Below, piece by piece: positions 29,431 through 38,836 of a stretch of 64,000 nucleotides of DNA (the stretch's first letter is position 1; each line of letters starts with the position of its first letter). The notes below the pieces were generated by a model. The model had not been told where the DNA came from, ran no database searches, and saw only the letters and a program-made list of their open reading frames with translations. The DNA comes from AP-15 sp963774345 (GTDB lineage: Bacteria; Pseudomonadota; Alphaproteobacteria; ATCC43930; CGMCC-115725), in the NCBI GenBank assembly GCA_963774345.1, contig CAVZFB010000039.1, positions 296,020-360,019 on the forward strand, in the 5' to 3' direction. A program made the translations under genes and the position numbers.

Positions 29431-29645
29431 GCGCCGTTCCTCCAGTCCTCGGCGCGAGATTGCGGCCAATGTCAATTTTTGTCAATCGACGTGGCGGCGC
29501 GATCCGCCCACAGTCCTATGATTTTTTTGTTGCTTAACCCTAAAGTGCGATGTTTAGATTTCAACGGTCGGCGCGAACCACATTGCCGCTGACGCCAATG
29601 CCGCAGCGAGACGGCAGCGAATAGGGAAAGGAACAGGGACAGAAC

Positions 29646-30959
29646 ATGCGCGCAACCGGCAGCATCTTTGCAGCATTCATCACCCTGGCTGCGATCGCCC
29701 CCCCGGCCGCGGCAGCGCCGATTACGATAAACGGCATTACCATCACTGATTCCGGCATATCCTCGGAAAATCTCGGCATAAATGACGTCACTGGCAACCC
29801 CGGATTCTTTCTCTTCCCAGCGGTACAGATATCTGGTGGATCTGCCGGTTACTCTGGGGCGAGTCTTTTCACACCGGGGCCCGGCTCCGCAGCCACGCCC
29901 ATAACCCAAGCCTTGGCGCTATGCGGCCCGACATCCACATCGCCGGATTTCTGCGCGCGCAGGGTTACGTTCAACAAACCCGGTCAAGTCGATGGAGATC
30001 CAAACCTGCTGAACGGGACGTGGGATTTCGAAATAAAGAGCCCATCCGGTGCAACCGCGACATTCGCGTTGCCGTCCGCGGCGCCGATTCCGACAACGCC
30101 TTTGCCGTTCCCGTTCAGCGTGACCATCACCAACTCGGCAAACGGTATCAATCCTACGATCCAGTGGACTTTGCCACCGGTGACGCCGGATAGATTTTCG
30201 ATTCAGATTTTTGACCGCGGGGCGCCATTGGCGAATGGCAGCGACGACGTTATTCATCTGGCCTTCCTCCCGTCCAACCAGACCAGTTATACCTTGCCAT
30301 CGGTCTTAAGCACCGGTCAAACCCTCCAAATCGGGCATAAATATAGCATAAATTTTGTAATGATTGACACTCGAGACGGCACCCCTAATGCTTCAACGGG
30401 AAACACGTTAGCAAGATCTCTATCGTTCTTTGACTTTACTCCGCAATTGGCAAACGGTGGGCCGGGTAACATAAACCTGCCTGCGGTGCAAAACGGTGTC
30501 TATCACTTCGATATCGGCGGGGTCAGTCCCGATTCGATAACCTTTATCGATCCGACGATTGCGATCGGCTACAAATACGCGACCGGTGCGAGCGACCCCA
30601 ATTTCGCTTCGGTTATACTCCCGGATGTTGGCGGCGGCGTCTTCGACCTGTCCTTCGACGCGACCAAGGTCCTACTCGACGCCGGCAGGCAATATTTCTT
30701 TCCCGCCGGCGGCGTCGCCGATTTCACCGTCACCGGCATCGACCCCGCGGCTGAGCTCGATCCCGCCGACACCTCGGCGTTTCTGACTGGCCTAACATTC
30801 GTCAAGGATGGCTCGTTCACCGGCACGATGACGCCCTTGACCGAAGACAGCGTCGCCACCCCCGAACCCGCCTCGCTTTCTGTGCTCGCCGTCGGCCTCC
30901 TCGCCCTTGCCGCGGCGCGCCGTCGCAAACCCGCACCGCCCGCCTTTCCGGAGAGCTGA
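29646..30959 (+). CDS. Secreted PEP-CTERM sorting-domain protein
   Basis: 437 residues with a Sec signal (FAAFITLAAIAPPAAAAP) and a C-terminal PEP-CTERM signal: TPEPASLSVL, hydrophobic stretch to LLALAAA, then RRRK. Such proteins are cleaved and anchored or exported by an exosortase and are usually linked to extracellular polysaccharide or floc formation. The middle ~370 residues are Pro/Thr/Gly-rich beta-type sequence of no family I recognise. No exosortase gene is in this window. An AT-rich region (29515-29560) upstream is a plausible promoter. Confidence 0.85.
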   Translation: MRATGSIFAAFITLAAIAPPAAAAPITINGITITDSGISSENLGINDVTGNPGFFLFPAVQISGGSAGYSGASLFTPGPGSAATPITQALALCGPTSTSPDFCARRVTFNKPGQVDGDPNLLNGTWDFEIKSPSGATATFALPSAAPIPTTPLPFPFSVTITNSANGINPTIQWTLPPVTPDRFSIQIFDRGAPLANGSDDVIHLAFLPSNQTSYTLPSVLSTGQTLQIGHKYSINFVMIDTRDGTPNASTGNTLARSLSFFDFTPQLANGGPGNINLPAVQNGVYHFDIGGVSPDSITFIDPTIAIGYKYATGASDPNFASVILPDVGGGVFDLSFDATKVLLDAGRQYFFPAGGVADFTVTGIDPAAELDPADTSAFLTGLTFVKDGSFTGTMTPLTEDSVATPEPASLSVLAVGLLALAAARRRKPAPPAFPES

Positions 30960-31166
30960 TCACCCTCTTTAAAATCCTCCCAATCGATCGGGGCGGGGTC
31001 AAAGGGTCGCCGACTGGTTCCGGCATGCCTCCTGACCAGAGGCACGGTCACAGGCAAATTGGCTGCTTAGTGCGGAGGGGACGGCACAGGCAAAATGCGG
31101 CCGGTTGTCTTCCGCGGACCGTGGGGGCAAGCTCGCGGGAGCCGCAAGCTGAGGGAGGACAAAGCC

Positions 31167-32906
31167 ATGCCGATCGAGCCGATGCTGACCGAAGAGATGC
31201 CGGCGAGCGCGCTCGTCGCGCGGGTGCTCGAGGAGGCCGGGATCGAGATGGTCTTCGGCATTTCCGGTGGCCATACCGGCCGCATCGTCGGCGGCCTCAG
31301 CAAATACCAGAACTCGATCCGCACCGTGCTGGTGCGCGAGGAGTCCTTGGGCGGGGTCATGGCCGAGGTCTACGGGCGGCTGACCCGGCGCCCCGGTGTA
31401 CTGCTCGGGCAGGGACCGTGGGTGCTCGGTAACGGGATGATCGGGATCATCGAGGCCCATCTGTCGAGCTCGCCGATGCTGCTGCTGACCGATTTCAGCG
31501 ATGCCCCGCGCTTTGCCCTGCATGCGCCCTATCAGCAGGGGACCGGCGATTGGGGCAGCTGGGATGCGCGGCGCGCCTTTGGCGGCGTCACCAAGCACGT
31601 CATGCAGGCGCACGACCCGATCGCCGCGGTGCAGGCGACACAGCTCGGCATCAAGCACGCGCTCTCCGGTCAGCCGGGCCCGGTTGCTATCCTTTATAGC
31701 CATGATTCGCTGGCCGGGACGGTTGCCCCGGATTCGCAACCCATGCTGTACCCGACCGGCCACTATCTGCCGACTCTGCCCCCGCCGGCCGAGCAGAGGC
31801 AGGTCGAGGCCGCCGCCACGGCATTGCTGGCCGCGGAAAGGCCGGTACTGATCGCCGGCAACGGCGTGCGCATCGCCCAGGCTTATGCACCGCTGCGCCG
31901 GCTCGCCGAGGCGGCCGGGCTACCGGTGGCAACGACCGCCGCGGGCAAAGGCTGCTTTGCCGAAACCCACCCGTTGGCCTTGGGCGTGTTCGGCACTTTT
32001 GGCACCGAAGCGGCGAATGCCTGCATCGCCGAAGCCGATCTCGTGCTGGTCGTCGGCTCGAAGCTGTCGCCGAGCGATACCGCCTGGGAAAACCGCGCTT
32101 TGCTCGACCCGACCCGGCAGACCTTTGTTCAGATCGACGTCGAGCCGCGCAATGCGTCGTGGAACTACCCGGCCGAGCATGTGCTGCTCGGCGACGCCGC
32201 GGTAATCATCGGCCAGCTGCTCCAGGAGGTACAGGCGCGTGGGCCGGCGCGGCGACAGCAAGCCGAGCGCCGGGTCGCCGGCCATCGCGAGCGCCACGGC
32301 TATTTCAACGACCGCGCCTATTTCGCCGACGACAAGCCGATCCTGCCGCAGCGCCTGATCGGCGAGTTGTCGCGCGGCCTGCCGGAGGATGCGATTGTCA
32401 CCTGCGACGCCGGCGAGAACCGCATCATGATGACCCATTTCTATCAGACGAAACGGGCCGAGGGGTTCTTGCAGGCCGCCGGCTCAGGGCCGATGGGGTT
32501 TGCCATCCCCGCCGCTCTCGGGGCCAAGCTCGTCCATCCCGACCGGCCGGTCGTCGCGGTATGCGGCGACGGCGGGTTCGCGATGACCATGAACGGGCTG
32601 ATGACCGCGGTCGAGCGCGACATCCCGATTATCACCGTCGTCTTCAACAACAACGCGCTCGGCTGGGTATTGCACGGCTCCGGGCCGTTTGCGGCGGAGT
32701 TCAACGATTGGGATCACGCCGCGATCGCCCGCGCCTTGGGCTGCCGGGGAGTCCGGATCGAGGACCCGGCGGGGATCGCGCCGGCCCTTTCCGATGCGCT
32801 GGCGACGCGGGCGCCAACCGTGCTCGACGTGCGCACCTCGCTTGCGGTCACTTTTGCTGACATCACCTCGCAACTTGCGAAGGACGCGTCGCCCCGCCGG
32901 CGCTAA
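31167..32906 (+). CDS. Thiamine diphosphate-dependent enzyme (acetolactate synthase-like)
   Basis: 579 residues; start ATG 31167 after gagggaggac. N-terminal PYR domain with the catalytic Glu in VREESLGGVMAEVYGRLT, a central FAD/NAD-like domain (NGVRIAQAY, VVGSKLSPSD), and a C-terminal PP domain with the TPP motif CGDGGFAMTM...FNNN. Family members decarboxylate 2-keto acids or make acetolactate. No small ALS subunit gene lies nearby, so a catabolic decarboxylase or lyase is more likely than branched-chain biosynthesis. Confidence 0.9.
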   Translation: MPIEPMLTEEMPASALVARVLEEAGIEMVFGISGGHTGRIVGGLSKYQNSIRTVLVREESLGGVMAEVYGRLTRRPGVLLGQGPWVLGNGMIGIIEAHLSSSPMLLLTDFSDAPRFALHAPYQQGTGDWGSWDARRAFGGVTKHVMQAHDPIAAVQATQLGIKHALSGQPGPVAILYSHDSLAGTVAPDSQPMLYPTGHYLPTLPPPAEQRQVEAAATALLAAERPVLIAGNGVRIAQAYAPLRRLAEAAGLPVATTAAGKGCFAETHPLALGVFGTFGTEAANACIAEADLVLVVGSKLSPSDTAWENRALLDPTRQTFVQIDVEPRNASWNYPAEHVLLGDAAVIIGQLLQEVQARGPARRQQAERRVAGHRERHGYFNDRAYFADDKPILPQRLIGELSRGLPEDAIVTCDAGENRIMMTHFYQTKRAEGFLQAAGSGPMGFAIPAALGAKLVHPDRPVVAVCGDGGFAMTMNGLMTAVERDIPIITVVFNNNALGWVLHGSGPFAAEFNDWDHAAIARALGCRGVRIEDPAGIAPALSDALATRAPTVLDVRTSLAVTFADITSQLAKDASPRRR

Positions 32907-33175
32907 GGAGAGAGAATCGCGGCGGCAATTACCGAGGTCGATGCGGTCTAGCGCCGCGCGGTGGAGGCCGGCAGGGTATTGGGTGGCGTTGCCTTGGCGG
33001 CAACGCCGGAACCGACAACGACTTTGCACTATTTCCGGGCATGCAGTCCAATTGGGGCTGGGCTGTATGATCATCCCGCAGCCGGGCCCGCAAGAGGCTT
33101 GATACGTTCAAAAGCTCTCTTGTTCAGTGGTCGAGGGGGCGGCGTGGTTCGGGGAAGTAGGGCCCCGCATGGGGC

Positions 33176-33376
33176 TTAAGACTTCTGACCGGACCACGCG
33201 AAGCAGCGGAGAGTTTCGTCGCCGCCACAACAGTGTGGAAGGCCATTGGTGTGCGTGGTTTCGACTGCCAGGGCTTTCAAGCAATCAGCGCGCGTCGGGA
33301 AGTTGACCGTATGAACGTTAAGTTCCTCCCCCATCCAGATCGTCAGGGCGAGGAGAACGTAGATTGTGGTGATCAT
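33176..33376 (-). CDS. Small hypothetical protein (last gene of an unknown operon)
   Basis: 66 residues beginning MITTIYVLLALTIWMG, a single hydrophobic N-terminal segment (signal or anchor), followed by a Cys/His-bearing polar part (CLKALAVETTHTN, HCCGGD, RCF). A strong aggag site precedes the ATG. Function not recognised. It follows the small lipoprotein by 58 bp in the same direction. Confidence 0.55.
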   Translation of the reverse strand: MITTIYVLLALTIWMGEELNVHTVNFPTRADCLKALAVETTHTNGLPHCCGGDETLRCFAWSGQKS

Positions 33377-33434
33377 CTTTGCTCCTCTAGCTGCTCTTTA
33401 TGCGGCTTGTCATCGAGCTGGCCATCCAACAGAT

Positions 33435-33560
33435 TCACGGCGCGATGCCCCACAGACGAGCGAAGAACGGGATTGCATCATAGGGGTCGAACACAAGGAA
33501 GGTACAGCTTCCGAGAAGCACGGCAGCAAAGAATAGACAAATACAAGCCAGTGGTTTCAT
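33435..33560 (-). CDS. Very small putative lipoprotein
   Basis: 41 residues from ATG 33560 with hydrophobic core and lipobox LLGSC at the signal end, then a short tail with FDPYDAIPFFARL. The start is 1 bp after the upstream gene's TGA, implying coupled translation. Function unknown; reality rests on the lipobox and the coupling. Confidence 0.45.
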   Translation of the reverse strand: MKPLACICLFFAAVLLGSCTFLVFDPYDAIPFFARLWGIAP

Positions 33561-33561
33561 A

Positions 33562-34068
33562 TCATGGCGAATTGTCACAGTGGGTGCTATGCCGGCAGTG
33601 CTGTAAGTCATCCGGCTCGATGACACCGGGTTGCCCAGCGTGGACTTGCATGGCGCGGATCATCGGTGGCACCCTTGGCGCAGGAAGACGCAGACACTTC
33701 CGAATAAGTGGGACGGTTGGTGAGAGACTCGCAAAGCTGAAACCCGAGAAACGAGTATCGTTACCAATGCCAATTAGCAGACCTCCTGCGCTGTAGATAT
33801 CTAGGCCCAAAAACTTCACGCAGAACAACCGTACCCAGGAATAGGCCGCCAAATCGCGAGCGACCAATCCTGCGCCGAGATGAAAGAAGGTTGTTGCCGT
33901 CGCGCCGCGCTGGTCTTCCGGCGCATCTTTCGAGAGGTCTCCATGAATGATTAGACACTCCTGTACGTCACGCCGAAGATCGTAGATTTCTTTCAGCGGT
34001 TCGAATAAAAACTTGCTGATCCACCAGCCGCCCGCGCCCAGGCCGAGGGTAAATAGCGAAGACCACAT
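33562..34068 (-). CDS. Hypothetical membrane-associated protein
   Basis: 168 residues from ATG 34068. One N-terminal TM helix (LFTLGLGAGGWWISKFLF) followed by EPLKEIYDLRRDVQECLI, a juxtamembrane helix pattern seen in many unannotated bacterial membrane proteins, then mixed sequence. The upstream gene ends 5 bp before. No function recognised. Confidence 0.55.
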   Translation of the reverse strand: MWSSLFTLGLGAGGWWISKFLFEPLKEIYDLRRDVQECLIIHGDLSKDAPEDQRGATATTFFHLGAGLVARDLAAYSWVRLFCVKFLGLDIYSAGGLLIGIGNDTRFSGFSFASLSPTVPLIRKCLRLPAPRVPPMIRAMQVHAGQPGVIEPDDLQHCRHSTHCDNSP

Positions 34069-34073
34069 TGGAA

Positions 34074-34397
34074 TTACGGCTGCTTCCGGTTTACAAAGAT
34101 TATATAATAGTAAGGGCTGGCCCACCCGCGATCCTGTCCATCCGTCAAAAGGAGCTGGCCGGCGACAAAACTGATCGGTCTCAAGGTATCTGACAAAACC
34201 ATCGGACATTCGTTTTTGTCAGCAATGTTTTTCAGAATAAACTTATTGAGATGCACACCAGCTTGTCCGGCTGTAACTACATCGTTCCATAAATTTGAAG
34301 CGATTACCGGAGAGCGACACAAGTACATACCGTCGGCAAAGGCGGTCGCAGGAAAAGCTAACAGACAAAGTAGGATTGGAGCCGTTGAAGCTCGCAT
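34074..34397 (-). CDS. Hypothetical exported protein
   Basis: 107 residues from ATG 34397 with a Sec signal (APILLCLLAFPATAFADG). The mature ~88 residues have three Cys and no known domain. First gene of a tightly packed four-gene minus-strand set (34397 to 33176), all with signal or membrane segments, which suggests a small envelope complex. It is divergent from the ABC-F gene. Confidence 0.55.
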   Translation of the reverse strand: MRASTAPILLCLLAFPATAFADGMYLCRSPVIASNLWNDVVTAGQAGVHLNKFILKNIADKNECPMVLSDTLRPISFVAGQLLLTDGQDRGWASPYYYIIFVNRKQP

Positions 34398-34602
34398 GGG
34401 TACGCACCGTTGATGTTCCGCGACAGCGCATCGCCCGCGTGATCCTGACCCAGATCCTGCCCTTGTCAACCCGTGCGTCGCGCTACACGGCGCTTCGAGC
34501 GCGGGGTGTACGAGATGCTGAGGGCGGGGCGAGGCGCGCGCGAGGCAGGCCCCATTTGCGCCGGCATCGTCGATGTCCGCACGGACATGCTAAAAGACCG
34601 CG

Positions 34603-36480
34603 ATGCTGACCCTGTTCGAGGTGACATACCGCATCGACCGGCGTCGGGCGCTGCTCGACCGGGCGAATGCGCAGATACCCGAAGGCGCCAAGGTCGGGCT
34701 TGTCGGCCGCAACGGGGTCGGCAAATCGACTTTGCTCGACCTCATTCGCGGCGTCTTGCAGCCGGAGGACGGCACGATCGAGCTGCCCCGCGGTTGCCGG
34801 GTCGGATTTCTCGCTCAAGAGGCGCCGAGCGGCGGCGCCACCCCATACGAAACCGTGCTTGCCGCCGATCGTGAGCGCGCCCGTCTGCTGGACGAGCGCG
34901 AAGCCGGGCCAACGCCGTTGCGCGTTGCCGAGATCGAAACTCGGCTTGTCGAGATCGCCGCCTACTCGGCGCCGAGCCGCGCGGCGCGCATCCTTGCCGG
35001 GCTCGGGTTCGATGACGAGGCGCAGCGGCGGCCGCTCGACGACCTTTCCGGCGGCTGGCGGATGCGCGTGGCGCTGGCCGCGATCCTGTTCACCGAGCCC
35101 GACCTCTTACTGCTCGACGAACCGAGCAACCACCTCGATCTCGAAGCCTCGCTATGGCTCGAACGATTCCTGCGCTTTTATCGCCGCACCTTGATTCTGG
35201 TCAGTCACGATCGCCGGGTTCTGAACGCCGTGACGACGATGACCTTGCATCTGGCGCAGGGAAAGCTGACCGCCTATTCCGGCGATTTCGACGCTTTTCT
35301 GCGTGCACGCCGGGAAAATGCCCAGCGGCTCGAAGCTGTTGCCCGACAGCAGGCCGAACAACGCGAGCGGCTGCAAGCGTTTGTTGACCGCTTTCGCGCC
35401 AAAGCGTCAAAGGCGCGCCAGGCGCAGAGCCGGCTAAAGGCGCTGGCTCGCCTCGAACCCGTCGTGCTCGCCGCGCGTGAGCCGCCGCCGCGAATTGCCT
35501 TTCCCGACCCGCCGCGGTTGAGCCCGCCGCTGATCACCCTCGATCGTGCGAGCGTCGGCTACGCGCCGGGCAAGCCGGTGCTGTCGCGCCTCGACCTACG
35601 GCTCGATCCGGATGACCGGGTCGCGCTGCTCGGCGGCAACGGCAACGGCAAGACGACGTTCGCCCGGCTGCTCGCCGGACGCCTCGCGCCGTTGTCAGGA
35701 CAGGTGACACGGTCGCCCAAGCTCGCCTGTGGCTATTTCGCGCAACACCAGATCGAGGAAATGCGGCCGCAGGAATCGGCCTACGACCACCTGGCGGTGT
35801 TGATGCCCAGCGCTCTGCCCGAATCGGTACGGGCGCGCCTGGGCGCCTTCGGCTTCAGCCAGGACAAGGCGTTTGTCGCGGTCGCCGATTTGTCGGGCGG
35901 CGAGCGGGCGCGGCTGAACCTCGCCCTGGTCACTCACAACGCCCCCGGCCTTCTATTGCTCGACGAGCCGACGAACCATCTCGACATCGAAACCCGTGAC
36001 GCGCTGGTCGAAGCAATCAATGATTTTGCCGGCGCAGTCGTGCTGATCACCCATGATTGGCACCTGCTCGAACTGGTCGCCGATCGTCTATGGCTCGTCG
36101 CCGAGGGTACCGTTCGGCCTTTCGACGGTGATCTTGAAGATTACCGCCACCTGGTGCTCGAGCGCGCCGGGTCTGAGGACCGAGGGCGTTCGAGCGCAAC
36201 CGGCGCTCGCCGCGCGGCGCGCCGCCGTGCGGCCGAAAAACGGCGCGAGCTCGACCCGCTGCGCGAGCGTGCGCGGCGAGCCGAGGAAACGATCGCGCGG
36301 CTGTCTCGGGAACGCGAGGAACTCGATCGCAGCTTCGCCGCTCTAAACGGGTCTGCCGTCGCCGGCGCCGCCCTAACCGATGCACTCAAGCGGCGCGCCG
36401 AGGTCGTCCGGTTGATCTCCCGGGCGGAAGCCGAATGGCTGTCCACCGAGGAGGCGATCGAACGCGAATCGGGGGCATGA
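34603..36480 (+). CDS. ABC-F family ATP-binding protein (Uup/YheS-like)
   Basis: 625 residues with two full ATPase domains: Walker A GRNGVGKST and GGNGNGKTT, signatures LSGGWRMRV and LSGGERARL, Walker B LLLLDEPSNHLD and LLLLDEPTNHLD. The P-site linker between them is Arg/Lys-rich (FRAKASKARQAQSRLKALA). A C-terminal coiled coil (RRAAEKRRELDPL, SREREELDRS) resembles Uup/YheS. No membrane domain. ABC-F proteins act on the ribosome E-site in translation or antibiotic resistance. Confidence 0.95.
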   Translation: MLTLFEVTYRIDRRRALLDRANAQIPEGAKVGLVGRNGVGKSTLLDLIRGVLQPEDGTIELPRGCRVGFLAQEAPSGGATPYETVLAADRERARLLDEREAGPTPLRVAEIETRLVEIAAYSAPSRAARILAGLGFDDEAQRRPLDDLSGGWRMRVALAAILFTEPDLLLLDEPSNHLDLEASLWLERFLRFYRRTLILVSHDRRVLNAVTTMTLHLAQGKLTAYSGDFDAFLRARRENAQRLEAVARQQAEQRERLQAFVDRFRAKASKARQAQSRLKALARLEPVVLAAREPPPRIAFPDPPRLSPPLITLDRASVGYAPGKPVLSRLDLRLDPDDRVALLGGNGNGKTTFARLLAGRLAPLSGQVTRSPKLACGYFAQHQIEEMRPQESAYDHLAVLMPSALPESVRARLGAFGFSQDKAFVAVADLSGGERARLNLALVTHNAPGLLLLDEPTNHLDIETRDALVEAINDFAGAVVLITHDWHLLELVADRLWLVAEGTVRPFDGDLEDYRHLVLERAGSEDRGRSSATGARRAARRRAAEKRRELDPLRERARRAEETIARLSREREELDRSFAALNGSAVAGAALTDALKRRAEVVRLISRAEAEWLSTEEAIERESGA

Positions 36481-36750
36481 ACCGCTGGCGCGGATTAACG
36501 GCTTCGGCACGAACAAAGCCGCTGGGGCGGAAGTCGCGGAGCGCATATTGTGGGCATGTTCGGGTTTAAGCAATAACCGCGCCGCCTAGCGCGCGGCCGA
36601 TAGCCGCACGATGCGTCCGTGTCCATGATCTACTTTGACAAACCAGCCTGAAACAGTCTATCCCGGATCACTGCTAGCGCATTCTCTATGGGGTGCCGCA
36701 TCCGAGGTAAGATAGCGACTCGTGCGAGCCCGATTGGAGCAAATCCCGCC

Positions 36751-37354
36751 ATGGCCGAAAGTCCTGCGATCACCGATCGAAACCTCGAAGCGACGACAAA
36801 CATTTCCCTCAAGCGGGAGCCGGCCTGCTTCGCTTTTCTGTCGGCCCGCTCGGTCTCGTCGCCCATGCCGATTGATTCGATCAATCTCGATCTCGCCTCG
36901 GCCGATTATTTTGATGGACGGGCGTCGCTATGGACCGCTCTCGAAATGCGCTCGGCCGTCGGCAACGACCACCCGACCGCGTTGCTCGGGTTCGACGAAA
37001 CCTTTGTGCGGCCCTTTGCCCGCGCTCTGATCGAAGCGGCGACGACGCGGGCCACCTACAGAATGACGATTCTGCAAGAACCACATAATTCCGAGCGGTG
37101 TCGCGTCGTCGAATATGTGACCGGACCGGGCAAGGCGCTGCATGAGCTGATTCTGCAGCCCTTTGACAATGTGGTCATGGTCAGTACAGCGACCGCCAAG
37201 GACGCGGAGGAGACTTCTCTTTCAGTTACCGCGAACCGACAGTTTTCTGCGTGCCTTCGCCAAAATGGCCTATGTCGCCGATCAAGCATTGCACGATTTG
37301 CTCGGGGATATGGAGCGGATCGCCCGCCAGCACCACCCTTCGACCCCCTGCTGA
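36751..37354 (+). pseudogene. Unknown soluble protein, frame broken by one extra base
   Basis: From ATG 36751 (MAESPAITDRNLEA) about 160 residues read in one frame, with a compact domain (DHPTALLGFDETFVRPFARA, VVEYVTGPGKALHELIL). After about 37220-37250 the plausible continuation is the next frame: RTDSFLRAFAKMAYVADQAL then LLGDMERIARQH to a stop at 37354. One deleted base joins them. No family recognised; a small sensor-type domain is only a guess. Confidence 0.5.
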
Positions 37355-37522
37355 TCCCATTGCTGACCAGTTGGCGGACATCCGCCCTGGGCGTGACAAC
37401 GGAGCCGCCCCTTGTCACGCGCTCGGACCAGTCCAGCCCCCGCCCGCCTGGTCGGCGGCGCGCTCCCTCGCTAAGCGCGGAAGCCTGAGGCGCGGCTCAG
37501 CACCAGATAAATTTATGTGGGC

Positions 37523-37954
37523 TTACCGGCCCAATCCGCCGCCGCCTGCTCCGCCGCTATAGGGCGAAAGGCCCGGTCCGCCCGCGTTCGGTCCCGACAT
37601 GCCCATGCTGTTGCCGCCAGAAGGATTCGACATAGGAGGGGGTGGGGCCGCGGCCATTGGGGGCGACGGGGGAGCACCGGACTGTAAGCGGGCGAGCTCC
37701 TCACGATTGAGCTGGGCGGTCGTGTCGCCAGTCAGCGCGGCTTTATGCGCCATCCCCTTGTGAAAGCCATGCATGGCATGGGCATGCCTTACGGCGTGAT
37801 GCGCCGGCGGCATCGCCGAATTATCCGCCGGCGCGGGAGCCGCACCGCCGCCGCCCCCCGGGTTCGGGCTCCCACCGCTTGGATTTTGTGCCCACACGGG
37901 CGCGGCGATCGCGAGCGCGGCGGCGACCGCGACTCCGGTCAACAGATGCTTCAT
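37523..37954 (-). CDS. His-rich secreted protein, paralogue B
   Basis: 143 residues. Sec signal (MKHLLTGVAVAAALAIAAP, cut after WAQ), a Gly/Pro-rich low-complexity part, then a conserved core with seven His among about 25 residues (HHAVRHAHAMHGFHKGMAHK) followed by AALTGDTTAQLNREELARLQ. The core suggests metal binding in the periplasm. It is a tandem paralogue of the next gene; the signal and the core are nearly identical, the Gly/Pro linkers differ. Confidence 0.8.
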   Translation of the reverse strand: MKHLLTGVAVAAALAIAAPVWAQNPSGGSPNPGGGGGAAPAPADNSAMPPAHHAVRHAHAMHGFHKGMAHKAALTGDTTAQLNREELARLQSGAPPSPPMAAAPPPPMSNPSGGNSMGMSGPNAGGPGLSPYSGGAGGGGLGR

Positions 37955-38070
37955 GCCGATGGTCCTCTCTTTCGCCTCAGATTACCCAAGTCAGCACAGC
38001 GCCAACGGATATCAAACGGTTCCCTGGCGCCCATTGGGTCGGTCTCGTCGAACCCGTTTGCGATGTTAGA

Positions 38071-38481
38071 TCATTGCCCCTTCATCGGGGGGTTCGGCGC
38101 CGGCATACCCTGATTACCGGCCTGAAGGCGGGCGAGCTCTTGACGGTTGAGCTGCGCCGTCGTATCGCCGGTTAGAGCGGCTTTATGCGACATCCCCTTG
38201 TGAAAGCCATGCATGGCATGGGCATGCCTTACGGCGTGATGCGCCGGCGGCATCGCCGAATTATCCGCCGGCGCGGCCGCTGCCGCGGGTGGCATCGCCG
38301 CGGGAGCAGGGGCCGGCGCAGGGGCCGTTCCGCCGCCGCTGTACGGGGTCAGGCCGCCACCGCCCCCCGGGTTCGGGCCGGGCATTCCCATACCGTTCCC
38401 GCCGCTTGGATTTTGCGCCCACACGGGCGCGGCAATCGCGAGCGCGGCAGCGACCGCAACGCCGGTCAAGAGATGCTTCAT
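38071..38481 (-). CDS. His-rich secreted protein, paralogue A
   Basis: 136 residues from ATG 38481. Same architecture as its downstream neighbour: identical signal peptide, Gly/Pro/Ala linker, core with seven His (HHAVRHAHAMHGFHKGMSHK) and TAQLNRQELARLQAG. About 95 bp covering the His core are almost base-for-base identical in the two genes, pointing to recent duplication or gene conversion. Function not established; metal or stress-related periplasmic role is inferred. Confidence 0.8.
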   Translation of the reverse strand: MKHLLTGVAVAAALAIAAPVWAQNPSGGNGMGMPGPNPGGGGGLTPYSGGGTAPAPAPAPAAMPPAAAAAPADNSAMPPAHHAVRHAHAMHGFHKGMSHKAALTGDTTAQLNRQELARLQAGNQGMPAPNPPMKGQ

Positions 38482-38836
38482 GGCTGTGATCCTCTGTAGC
38501 AGTTCCGGATTGGCTAAACGTAACGCACGTTTGTGCTCCCGCAAGGGACCCTCAACCGGGATGCGGTTGGAACGACGCAGGGCGCCGATTCCGTTCCGCG
38601 AACGCGCAACTTTTCGGTGTTGCGCATTCTTGCCAGCCGAGAACTGGATAATATGACAGTAAATCTCTTCTTTCAAGCGCTTGAGTAGCTCAGTGCGCAG
38701 GTTGAATAACGGAGGAAGCGAGCCCCCGCGGCGCGAGGGCGGCCAATCGGTCGCCGTTTAGGCGAACTGCCGGACTTGACAGCGGCGCCCGCGGCGGGCT
38801 CGGCTTTTGCTGGCGAACATATTCCCGGAGCCGGAG
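38482..38836. other. Intergenic region without recognisable gene
   Basis: 355 bp between the divergent His-rich gene and the enolase-superfamily gene. I see no credible ORF, hairpin terminator or repeat. It must hold both promoters. Confidence 0.5.

Noticed and set aside
36481..36750. Gene between the ABC-F ATPase and the unknown protein
   Set aside because: No open frame with a start, ribosome site or motif was found in this 270-bp gap.
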